Shown here: piece after piece, positions 14,285 through 20,934 of the stretch | Numbering within the stretch: the first letter of the stretch is position 1 | Layout of the letters: each line of letters starts with the position of its first letter | Assembly (NCBI GenBank): GCA_964523735.1 | Contig: CAZFYZ010000063.1 | Location: 1-20,934 of the forward strand | DNA length: 20,934 bases | Reading direction: 5' to 3' | Source: CAZFYZ01 sp964523735 | GTDB lineage: Bacteria; Armatimonadota; UBA5829 | The notes under the pieces: model-generated | The model's database searches: none | What the model saw: only the letters and a program-made list of their open reading frames with translations | Told to the model about the DNA's origin: nothing | Program-made: the position numbers and the translations under genes

Positions 14285-16480
14285 GTGTACGAGATAAGAG
14301 GGGACCTGGAAGCTAGATCCGGCGACAACGAAGTCGAGATCGGGAACAACCGCGTGCGCGCCCGTTTCCGTCTTCTCGACGGCGGGTATGCCCAGGAGTT
14401 CCTGGCAGCCGACCGCAGAGGCGAGTTCCACCTCATTCTCTCGTCGATCCACAAGCACCTGATCCCCTCCAGCGAACACCGAGCGATCTGCTCTCCCATG
14501 ATCTCCGGCGAGCAGCGGCACCTGTTCGCGCTCACCCGCGATTCGCTGCGCATGGTCTACTCACGCGCTCAAATCGTCGAGCATACGGAGCAGCGCATCG
14601 TCACCGAACTCACCGGCTCCGCGCTCGGACACAACCTCCGCAGTCTCGTCACCATCGAGTCCGACTCAGACGCCATTCACATAGAGACCGAAGACAATAT
14701 CGACCGCGGCTGGTCGGATCCTCTGGTCGAGTACTCCATGAACTCGTTCGCCTTCCTGCCGGACGGGCACATCCTGAGCGTGGGCGAGCAGCCGGACTAT
14801 ACCTGGGCGCCGAGCCTTCGCCCCGCCGACGACCACGTGATCGGCGATTACTCGTTCCACTCGCCCGTAGCGATCGTGCAGACAGGCCAGCTCGCAGCCG
14901 CCCTGGTGCCCGATCTCGACCTGCTCGGCAGACACAGGCCGATGCAGACATGTCTCGACCTGGACCTTTCGAACGGCCTGCTGCCGGCCCCGCTTCTCTC
15001 GTTCGGCTTCTGCGGCTACGAGCAAGTCTACGGCGGCAGCTACGCCCGGCACGATATGACCCACGCGCGACGCATCCCCGGCAGCCGACTGACATACGGA
15101 TGCCATCTGATCCTCGACGCCGACTGCAAACGCGGCACGGCACACACTCAGGTCGCGCGCTTCCTCTGGAAAACCTACGGCGCAAAACACCAACCCGCGC
15201 GGTCGCGCAACTCGGCGGTCGAACCCGCCCACACGGTCACGCCGGACGCACGAGCCGCCCGAGGACTCTACGCCCTTGGGGTATCTGAGGACGACAAGCT
15301 CATCGATCAGGCCTGTTCCCTCGTCGATACCGTCCTCACCGCCCCCGTCGATCGAGGCCTTTTCCCAACTCGCTGCGATACGCGCCAGCAGAAGTGGTCG
15401 GGCTGCCAGGTCGACATAGGCGGAGCGGCCTATCACACCGTCGAATGCTCCACCCAACTCTACTGGCTCCTCAAATGGCACGAGTCCTGCCGGCAAGACG
15501 ACCGCATCTTGCAGTTCTGCCGTCAGTACGCCGATTTCCTACTGGGGGCGATGCAGAGAAACGGCGCTATCCCCTCCTGGTACGACAGGGACCACATCCC
15601 ACTATCGCTGTCACGGTCCGGAGTGCAGACCGCCCCATCGGCGGCATTCCTGGCTCTCTGTGCGAAGATCACCGGCGAGAAGACTTACGCCCAGGCCGCC
15701 CAGCGTTCGGCCAAATTCGTGCTCAAGGAGATCGTGCCGAGGCGTCTCTTCCTCGACGGCTCGCTCCTCAACACCGCCGACCGATGCGCCCTCGAGTGCC
15801 CGGATCCGCACACCTCGATGCGCCCCGCGAGCGGCACTGCCTTGCTCTGGATCGCCGCCATGTGCCTCGAGCTCGGCCCCGAATACCTGGCCGCGGGACG
15901 CAGTATCCTCGATGAACTCTGCCTGCTGCAGTCAGTCTGGACCAAGCCCTGGGCACCGGAGCACCTCGAGCACGGATCACTCGCACAAGGTAACGTGGGA
16001 GCCAAGCACGACCCCGAACTAACAGCCGAGTTCGCCCGCTGCGCAATGCAGTATGGCGCCCTGACCGGGGAGAGAGAGTACTTCGAGCGAGGAGCCGCCG
16101 CCCTCCGATCCCTGACCAGAGCGCAGGGCCTGAACGCGCTCACGCAAGCACGAGTCGCGGCCAGCATAGCGGAGATCGAGTCGACGTTCGGCGCGATCTA
16201 CATCCACGTTGCGAGGAAATGGGCGGTGGCGCTTGATGGATGGCGGGTAGGAGCGGTGGACATCGAGAGCGGCGCTGTCTCTCTCAGCGTAACCGGCGGC
16301 CCAGTTGGGGGTGACGGGCGGATTGTCTTCGGTGGTCTTCGCCGCAAGCTCTACCGAGTCGAGCTCAACGGCCAGACGGAGAAGCGTACCCGTGAGGAAC
16401 TGGCGGACGGAATCCACATATCCGGCCCTCAGCCGGCCAATCATTCGACCAAGGAGCAGTTGACGCTGCTCGCTGTGTAG
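14285..16480 (+). CDS. Large protein of unknown function, probable helical-barrel enzyme
   Basis: A 731-residue protein whose family I do not recognise. It starts with GTG at 14285, preceded by AGGGAAGG (14271-14278); no earlier in-frame start is better. There is no signal peptide or membrane helix, so it should be cytoplasmic. Residues 1 to about 290 look like a beta-rich domain (short strands such as NRVRARFRLLDGGYAQEFL and LRSLVTIESDSDAIHIETED). Residues about 310-640 look like a helical array with aromatic and acidic positions (SGCQVDIGGAAYHTVECSTQ, NGAIPSWYDRDHIPLSL), reminiscent of six-hairpin glycosidase-like barrels. The last 90 residues are again beta-rich (VGAVDIESGAVSLSV). A carbohydrate-active enzyme is a reasonable guess from layout only. 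Its stop codon lies inside the first unit of a tandem repeat. It stands alone on the strand. Confidence 0.8.
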   Translation: MYEIRGDLEARSGDNEVEIGNNRVRARFRLLDGGYAQEFLAADRRGEFHLILSSIHKHLIPSSEHRAICSPMISGEQRHLFALTRDSLRMVYSRAQIVEHTEQRIVTELTGSALGHNLRSLVTIESDSDAIHIETEDNIDRGWSDPLVEYSMNSFAFLPDGHILSVGEQPDYTWAPSLRPADDHVIGDYSFHSPVAIVQTGQLAAALVPDLDLLGRHRPMQTCLDLDLSNGLLPAPLLSFGFCGYEQVYGGSYARHDMTHARRIPGSRLTYGCHLILDADCKRGTAHTQVARFLWKTYGAKHQPARSRNSAVEPAHTVTPDARAARGLYALGVSEDDKLIDQACSLVDTVLTAPVDRGLFPTRCDTRQQKWSGCQVDIGGAAYHTVECSTQLYWLLKWHESCRQDDRILQFCRQYADFLLGAMQRNGAIPSWYDRDHIPLSLSRSGVQTAPSAAFLALCAKITGEKTYAQAAQRSAKFVLKEIVPRRLFLDGSLLNTADRCALECPDPHTSMRPASGTALLWIAAMCLELGPEYLAAGRSILDELCLLQSVWTKPWAPEHLEHGSLAQGNVGAKHDPELTAEFARCAMQYGALTGEREYFERGAAALRSLTRAQGLNALTQARVAASIAEIESTFGAIYIHVARKWAVALDGWRVGAVDIESGAVSLSVTGGPVGGDGRIVFGGLRRKLYRVELNGQTEKRTREELADGIHISGPQPANHSTKEQLTLLAV

Positions 16481-16643
16481 TCGGGTTCTCCGAACCCCCA
16501 CGCTGTAGTCGGGTTCTCTGAACCCCCACCCTGTAGTCGGGTCCTCCGAACCCCCACCCTGTAGTCGGGTTCTCCGAACCCCCACCCTGTAGTCGGGTTC
16601 TCTGAACCCCCACCCTGTAGTCGGGTTCTCCGAACCCCCGGCG
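16476..16643 (+). repeat. Six-unit 28-bp tandem repeat with internal hairpins
   Basis: Six consecutive units of exactly 28 bases start at 16476, 16504, 16532, 16560, 16588 and 16616, each tgtagtcgggttctccgaac plus ccccaccc with few changes (tct for tcc, gtcc for gttc). Each unit contains the palindrome gggttc-tcc-gaaccc. The TAG stop of the upstream gene (16478-16480) is in the first unit. The array ends in a different hairpin, ggcgtc-aga-gacgcc (16640-16654). There are no spacers between units. It separates two convergent genes and may end or process both transcripts. Confidence 0.92.
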
Positions 16644-16666
16644 TCAGAGACGCCGCCTACAACGAC

Positions 16667-17197
16667 TTACCCCGCCGCCTTCAACGTCTCCGCGCCCACC
16701 GGCTCCGGCTTCCCGCCGCCATTCCTGATCTGCTCGCCCAACTCCGCCATTTTGCGCAGGCGTTCGACCTCTGCCTCGACGTCGATATTATCTATCCGCC
16801 GCCCGTCCAAGGCCTGAATAATGCGTTCGGCGACGCGTATGGCGCCGAGCACAAGCGCCTCATTATCGTAATCAACGTAGACGTGGAACCGGCCCTTCGG
16901 ATCGACCCTCCAATTCCACTGGGTCTCCCCCTTGAGCGTCCCCGAGCCGCGCGCCTGCCCCTGCAGCTCGATAATGAGGTGCTCCATCAGATGAGGAATC
17001 TCGGTGCTCCGGCACTCTCGCCGGAATGTGAAGCCGTTCTCGTTCTCGCAGCGATGAGCGGCCAAGTGGGGGAAGAGCTTGAAGAGCAGCTTTGGGATGT
17101 GCGGCGCGTGGCGAGTTGTGTAACATTCCGGGTCCGCCATCTCCACCACGAGTTTCACACGATTGCTGCTGTAGAAGAGGATCTCTACTACTCTCAC
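16667..17197 (-). CDS. Stand-alone cyanophycin synthetase-like N-terminal domain protein
   Basis: A 176-residue protein that resembles the N-terminal domain of cyanophycin synthetase-like ligases. From the GTG at 17197 it begins VRVVEILFYSSNRVKLVVEM, like the family's first strands (MRI-EIR-YRGPN-YS-RPV), and its middle HLMEHLIIELQGQARGSG with KGRFHVYVDYDNE and AIRVAERIIQAL follows the family pattern of an EHIALELQ helix, a V-F-Y strand and a closing helix. No ATP-grasp or Mur-ligase part follows: the protein ends with a charged helix and a short Pro/Ala tail. The frame is open to a TTG at 17227, but the GTG has GAGG ahead of it and gives the family-like start. It has its own promoter (17284-17312). 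The role of the isolated domain is unknown. Confidence 0.6.
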   Translation of the reverse strand: MRVVEILFYSSNRVKLVVEMADPECYTTRHAPHIPKLLFKLFPHLAAHRCENENGFTFRRECRSTEIPHLMEHLIIELQGQARGSGTLKGETQWNWRVDPKGRFHVYVDYDNEALVLGAIRVAERIIQALDGRRIDNIDVEAEVERLRKMAELGEQIRNGGGKPEPVGAETLKAAG

Positions 17198-17283
17198 CTG
17201 CGTAACACCTCGAGAGAAGTGAGACAATGCCCGGCCTATGACCCCAATGCTGACGGAGAGACGGCGGCGATTGCTCTAGGCTC

Positions 17284-17312
17284 ATTCTATCACGCCAACA
17301 CGGGCCTGTAAA
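17284..17312 (-). promoter_or_regulatory. Promoter of the cyanophycin synthetase-like gene
   Basis: On the - strand TTTACA (17312-17307) and TAGAAT (17289-17284), each matching five of six consensus bases, are separated by 17 bases. Transcription would begin near 17277, about 80 bases before the GTG start at 17197. Confidence 0.65.
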
Positions 17313-17946
17313 GTGGCAGGCATAACTTTGTCGCCTGCGGTTATGATTTCAACAACAAGCTCGACAGTAACGAGTGGAGAGCCGGGAAGGGCCAAGGGGT
17401 TGGGAGTTAGGGGTTGGGGCAGCTGGATTCAGCGAGTTCAGGTGGTTCAGCGTTTCAGTGGTTCTATGTGCGTGAGGCAGTCTACATCGACGCATTCAGC
17501 TAGGCACGAGCCCAAAACCGTTCATCTTGAGCCCATGCTGAGCCTGTCGAAGTACGAAAGATGCCCCCACGTAACTGCGAAGACTCGCGCCTTCCGACTC
17601 TGCAAGTGCATTGCACGGGTGCTGGGCGGCAGGTGGTGTGGCGCATAGGAAATGCGCGGGACGTGCGTCTGGCAATGGAATTGCCGGACGAGCGGGAGAA
17701 TGTTGCACATTATGAAAGGCAGAGGGGAGTGAGGTTGGAGCGCCGGATAAGGAGGGGCTTGAGGACGGCAACCGGGGACTATGCTTCTGGGCGACAAGCA
17801 GCCCTGGAAGCAGCGCTCCCTGGGTTTGTGCCGAGGCATAGAAAAACCGCTTGCGTATCACTGTCTCGACGCCGATACGTACTATGGCGTCCGGGTCATA
17901 GCGCTTGATGCATGACAGCATGGGGTTTCCTTGCTCGTGGTAAAGG
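17313..17946. repeat. Gene-poor stretch made of repeat words
   Basis: About 630 bases without a convincing gene. It holds, from left to right, a gggttgggagttagggg block (about 17395-17420), a ttcagcg/ggttcag block (17427-17464), a ttcatcttgagccc...gagcctgtcgaag element (17522-17560) and a 27-base word (17817-17843) whose reverse complement begins ttctatgcctcggcac. The first, second and last recur at 20562-20592, 20446-20488 and 20271-20297 on the other strand and in mirrored order. Short open frames here look like chance or remnants. Confidence 0.6.
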
Positions 17947-17963
17947 GTAGTCTTGGAGACTAC
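17947..17963 (+). promoter_or_regulatory. Small hairpin next to a ribosome binding site
   Basis: gtagtc-ttgga-gactac is a perfect 6-bp stem with a five-base loop, ending one base before the aggag (17964-17968) of the next gene. It could be an operator or modulate translation; no known regulator site is recognised. Confidence 0.4.
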
Positions 17964-17975
17964 AGGAGACGATGC

Positions 17976-18539
17976 ATGACGGGGATACGAGACCATTACC
18001 TGGAACAGATCGACCAAGCACGTGCTTCACTTGATCGGCTTGCTGGTGAAGTTCGTGAATACACGTGCGCAGGGGAAGTCGTGACCTGCCACGTCTTGCG
18101 GTCCAATCTCTTCGGCCAGAGCTGCGTTTTCGCCGGAGCGTGCGGGCGGCGGACCGTGTTCATCTCTGATGCCATACCAAACGAGTGTCGATATCCCGTG
18201 GTTGTCCACGAATACGTTGAGGCCAGGGTAGTGTTGGATGCACTGCAAGACTGTGCCGATTTCACAGATCTCCGCGCGTTACAGCGGCGTGCTCACGAAG
18301 CGGCCATGCAAGCAGAAGCTGAAGCAGCGCACGCAACGGGCATATCGGAACAGTACTACGACTTCAGATTATCTTCATACCGCAAGAACATCACCCATGC
18401 GGGAGGCGCCAGCACATGGCTTGGACACGACTACATGCACCAGAGGCGACTGTTTGAACGTGCCTATGTGCAAGCGGCTACCGGCGACGTCTGCGGGGTT
18501 GTCTGGGGTGCCTCACCTCGCGCCACGCGATCCACCTGA
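17976..18539 (+). CDS. Unknown protein with an HExxE motif
   Basis: A 187-residue protein without recognised family. The ATG at 17976 is chosen because AGGAG (17964-17968) lies seven bases upstream; the open frame further up falls in repeat sequence. It begins with a helix (DHYLEQIDQARASLDRLAGEV), followed by a cysteine-containing strand region (Cys31, Cys38, Cys50, Cys56, Cys71), then PVVVHEYVEARVVLDALQ with H78-E79-x-x-E82 and a second His at 107 in a helix (ALQRRAHEAAMQAEAEAAHA). These could be metal ligands as in gluzincin-like or ferritin-like sites, but this is conjecture. The last 20 residues overlap the 3' end of the convergent 479-residue gene, so the true end is as given by the stop codon only. 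No signal peptide. Low-GC surroundings and flanking repeats suggest an acquired gene. Confidence 0.6.
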   Translation: MTGIRDHYLEQIDQARASLDRLAGEVREYTCAGEVVTCHVLRSNLFGQSCVFAGACGRRTVFISDAIPNECRYPVVVHEYVEARVVLDALQDCADFTDLRALQRRAHEAAMQAEAEAAHATGISEQYYDFRLSSYRKNITHAGGASTWLGHDYMHQRRLFERAYVQAATGDVCGVVWGASPRATRST

Positions 18540-19917
18540 ACAGCTTCGTTCCACAAGGGGCCGCCGCGATCAGGATTGCGGCCAACATCATGGCCAGTCT
18601 GGGGCTGCGCCAGACTAGTCCACCTCCGAAAAGACTGATAACCCCAAGCCATCGTAACAGCATATGCAGTCGTCTTGCCCATGTCACCTTGAAGTCGATG
18701 TTGATGCTGGGTTGGCCTACTTCGCGTCCTTCGCTTCGCAGTCGTAAGCCGCGCACGGCGATCATCTGCTCTGGTGATAGCGAACAGGCTGCAGGCATGG
18801 CTTGATGTTCTGGTTGAGACGCCTTTGCAGCAACTTCAAGCAGGTGCCTTGTCAATTCTCCGTCAAGTCCCGTGCATGTCGCAAGCCGTTTCACCTGATT
18901 GATGTCGTCAGGGTCTGGATCGATTCCCATCTCGCTCGTGGTGGTGATCAGTTCTGTGAAGCAGCAATCCAGCTCGGCTTGTGACACTTCCCGTTCGCTG
19001 ACAAAGTCCCAATAATGAACGTCGCGTCTCCCCATCGTTGCTCGATAGGGTCCGCGGAAGACCTGCGGGATTCGCCCTGATCCATCGAGGGATTCTAGTT
19101 CAGGCTCCAGCAGGAACCGATCAGGGAGAACAGTTATGATGGAGACCGCATAGTCGGAGCGCGTGCCCGGAGCGCAGAAACCCTCTGTAGATATGACTTC
19201 TCCTATTCTTCTGAACTGTAGGAAATCAGGCAGATGCTCAGTATTCAGTTGATTTAGACATTTTGCGACCTTCTCACAGAAGATGCTGCGAACTTCAGCG
19301 GGACCAACGCATGTGTAGTTGGCGCGGCCATGGTCATGCAGAAGACTCATTAGTCCACCCGGTGCGGGTCCGAGAGGTCCACCCACTCTTGGGAAGAGCC
19401 TCATTCGAATCCAGGTGGCCTCGTCTTGAGGCAAGGCCTGAGACAGTCGGCATTCCAGTATCGAGAACTGGGTGAGCTCTTGCAGGAGGCGGTGATCTTC
19501 TGGTGTTAGCTGCCCAAGTGGTTCGATGACATGATCTTTCCGTACAGAACCACTCAGCTGGAATGCGGGATACGGCGAATCCGGACGACATGCTACTGCG
19601 AGTATGCCATTGACGTCTGTTGCGGAGTTCAGTCTGCAGTCATAGAACCAGTTTTCGTCATATCGGCAGCCGATCTGAAGCAGATCGGCAGTGCCTTGCC
19701 TGAAGCGATGTGCGTCGGGCTTGCCGAAGTGTCCGGTACGGTCTATAGCGACCGTAGGGTGAGGGTAGAGCAGGCAAAGAGACGTGATCGGCTCGATTGA
19801 TCGGTTGGTGATGAGCAGATCGCAGACATCAAGAGTGCTATCAAGCACCGGGTATATGGACTCCAGGTAGAGTGTTACCTCTACCTGTTGACCAGGCGCA
19901 AAAGCCAGAATGCACAT
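18478..19917 (-). CDS. Unknown protein with a C-terminal membrane hairpin
   Basis: A 479-residue protein without recognised family. The ATG at 19917 has AAGGAGA upstream (19932-19926), a very good site, and a sigma70 promoter further up. Residues 1-410 look soluble and mixed alpha/beta, starting with strands (MCILAFAPGQQVEVTLYLESIYPVL, in part) and containing about eleven cysteines. Two hydrophobic helices follow, about residues 419-436 (LLRWLGVISLFGGGLVW) and 441-456 (AMMLAAILIAAAPCG), then a highly basic tail ending in five Arg. The layout suggests a cytoplasmic domain anchored by a C-terminal hairpin. Its 3' end overlaps the convergent 187-residue gene by 62 bases. Codon and base composition look less GC-rich than the arginine genes. 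No homologue is recalled, so function is open. Confidence 0.75.
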   Translation of the reverse strand: MCILAFAPGQQVEVTLYLESIYPVLDSTLDVCDLLITNRSIEPITSLCLLYPHPTVAIDRTGHFGKPDAHRFRQGTADLLQIGCRYDENWFYDCRLNSATDVNGILAVACRPDSPYPAFQLSGSVRKDHVIEPLGQLTPEDHRLLQELTQFSILECRLSQALPQDEATWIRMRLFPRVGGPLGPAPGGLMSLLHDHGRANYTCVGPAEVRSIFCEKVAKCLNQLNTEHLPDFLQFRRIGEVISTEGFCAPGTRSDYAVSIITVLPDRFLLEPELESLDGSGRIPQVFRGPYRATMGRRDVHYWDFVSEREVSQAELDCCFTELITTTSEMGIDPDPDDINQVKRLATCTGLDGELTRHLLEVAAKASQPEHQAMPAACSLSPEQMIAVRGLRLRSEGREVGQPSINIDFKVTWARRLHMLLRWLGVISLFGGGLVWRSPRLAMMLAAILIAAAPCGTKLFRWIAWREVRHPRQPRRRRR

Positions 19918-20063
19918 CTTTCATCTCCTTCAGAGTGCACAAACGCAGCAAGGTCGCCGGGTTAGCGGTTCGGTCCGGGATGAATCGGCTGTCTGGGCGA
20001 ATAGGCTCCAAAGCTTGTTGCTGCCGCGCTGAGTCAAGGCTGCTAACGTGCTTGCTTGGTGCT

Positions 20064-20092
20064 AGTATAGTCTGTGACCCAGCGGGTGTCAA
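20064..20092 (-). promoter_or_regulatory. Strong promoter of the 479-residue gene
   Basis: On the - strand a perfect TTGACA (20092-20087) and TATACT (20069-20064, five of six) are 17 bases apart. Transcription would begin near 20057, leaving a leader of about 140 bases before the ATG at 19917. Confidence 0.75.
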
Positions 20093-20249
20093 GCATCTCT
20101 TTTGGGGATGAAATTGATGGGAAAAACGAACGTTGCGACGGTGCGAAAGGCAATAGTACGATGATTTGCGTTTCAGGTTGGAGACTGTGGCGAGCTCAAA
20201 TATGGAACGAAGTGTGAAGCCTGTAAGGCGGAACATTCGGTAACACGTA

Positions 20250-20600
20250 GTGATTCTGTCGCTTCGCGCCTTCTATGCCTCGGCACGAGCCCAGGGAACT
20301 ATGCGGAGAGCATTTTGCACCGACGCTAGTCCCCCTGGGGACCCGGCACCGGGGCCCCTCTGGCATCACGCGCTCCTGCTCCGGGACGAAAAGCAGTCCT
20401 GGAGCATACGCTCACGCTGGTTGTGCGCAGTTCGCATGCTCCCTCCCTTCAGCGCATTCATCCGGTTCAGCGCCTCAGCGATTCCGCAGCCGCCCCGCGC
20501 CAATCCCAAATCTGCGCCCTCCCCAATTCATAATTCATAATTCGTAACTAGTAACTCGTCCCTCCCCAACCCCCAACTCCTATCTCCCAATCCCTTGTTA
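20250..20600. repeat. Repeat-word block mirroring 17313-17860
   Basis: Contains ttctatgcctcggcacgagc plus ccaggga (20271-20297), which matches the reverse complement of 17817-17843 at 25 of 27 positions; ttcagcg words (20446-20488); aattcataattcataattcg and taactagtaactcg (20524-20560); and ccccaacccccaactcc (20562-20580). The order is the mirror image of the block left of the two orphan genes. No gene is convincing here. Confidence 0.65.
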
Positions 20601-20711
20601 AAAACTCGTGAACAACATTTACCCGAAATAACCCGCCAGTACGGAGTACTTTTGCCCTCCCGAAACGCCTTGTAATTATGGGAGGCAAACATCTGTTCGC
20701 GCCCTGTCCCC
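20601..20711. other. Short non-coding stretch, nothing recognised
   Basis: About 110 bases between two repeat blocks. I see no open frame with a start site, no promoter pair and no RNA-like structure that I can defend. Confidence 0.5.
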
Positions 20712-20934
20712 CTCCCTTCCCTTCAGCGTAATCAAGTCATTCAGTGATTCAGTGGTTCAGAACGCAGCCACTTCCAAATGAAAGGATCCCCGCCATGCCT
20801 TCCCTTTCTGGCTTTCTATCTTTCTGGCTTTCGCGATTGGGCTCCCTTCCCTTCAGCGTAATCAAGTCATTCAGTGATCCAGTGGTTCAGAACGCAGCCA
20901 CTTCCAAATGAAAGGATCCCCGCCATGCCTTCCC
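20712..20934 (+). repeat. 93-bp direct repeat at the end of the window
   Basis: 20712-20804 and 20842-20934 are the same sequence with one difference (20749 t, 20879 c), 130 bases apart. Each begins ctcccttcccttcagcg and ends ccccgccatgccttccc. The 37 bases between are variations of tttctggctttc ending ctttcgcgattggg. The window ends within the second copy, so more copies may follow. Confidence 0.9.

Noticed and set aside
16019..16613. - strand open frames through the 28-bp repeats
   Set aside because: The protein is only the translated tandem repeat joined to antisense of the 731-residue gene; no start site or family supports it.
16476..16643. CRISPR array
   Set aside because: Units abut directly with no unique spacers, and no cas genes are nearby.
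16640..16654. Intrinsic terminator
   Set aside because: The hairpin ggcgtc/gacgcc is perfect, but neither strand has a following T-run.
17496..18017. - strand frame of 173 codons left of the orphan pair
   Set aside because: It runs through several repeat elements and has no ribosome binding site or family resemblance.
20250..20547. Two overlapping + frames of 90-96 codons
   Set aside because: They translate the dispersed repeat words and lack start signals.

Overview
The window reads as a fragment of a scaffold from an uncultivated bacterium with moderately high GC. It contains two runs of N (7256-7298 and 8416-8425), and its last bases lie inside a repeat. The coding style (GTG and TTG starts, good Shine-Dalgarno sites, sigma70-like promoters, a class II ribonucleotide reductase with NrdR) is bacterial. 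I cannot name the phylum from sequence alone; the mixture of gene families would fit a deep-branching group such as Armatimonadota, but that is a guess.

Region 1 (1-7814, + strand) is an arginine biosynthesis operon in the order argB (5' end cut by the window), small membrane protein, argD, GxxExxY protein, argF, argG, small membrane protein, argH. Together these enzymes run from N-acetylglutamate phosphorylation to arginine; argC and argJ are not in view. The argF product is remarkable: an apparently complete ClpC-type N-terminal domain (two Clp_N repeats) is fused in frame to a complete ornithine carbamoyltransferase, and a second well-placed ribosome binding site could also start a free carbamoyltransferase. 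argD carries an in-frame copy of a palindromic intergenic repeat. The GxxExxY gene sits between inverted repeat arms, like a small cassette dropped into the operon.

Region 2 (7872-10810) is a copper/cytochrome oxidase maturation group. A CcoI/CopA-type copper P-type ATPase (interrupted by an assembly gap) and a SafE/DsbD_2-type membrane protein lie on the - strand. A CcoS-like protein diverges from them on the + strand, and the intervening region holds a 56-bp tandem duplication. No ccoNOP genes are in view.

Region 3 (10811-14122) starts with a cluster of palindromic repeats, one nested inside another. It continues with nrdR-nrdJ on the - strand: the NrdR repressor and a B12-dependent ribonucleotide reductase. 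The promoter is a sigma70 type with NrdR-box-like sequences in the spacer and at the start site.

Region 4 (14285-17312) holds a 731-residue protein of unknown function, a six-unit 28-bp tandem repeat that includes its stop codon, and a convergent gene for a stand-alone protein resembling the N-terminal domain of cyanophycin synthetases.

Region 5 (17313-20934) looks accessory: base composition appears lower in GC, there are two orphan convergent genes (187 and 479 residues), and both sides are flanked by the same families of repeat 'words' in the same order but in inverted orientation. Nearly every intergenic space in the window is filled by short-period repeat families (cacgaaa, ttcagcg, gtggaaa, gggtgtc, ccaaccctctcc, ggccggggc), which is a striking property of this genome. 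No tRNA, rRNA, CRISPR array or insertion sequence transposase was recognised.
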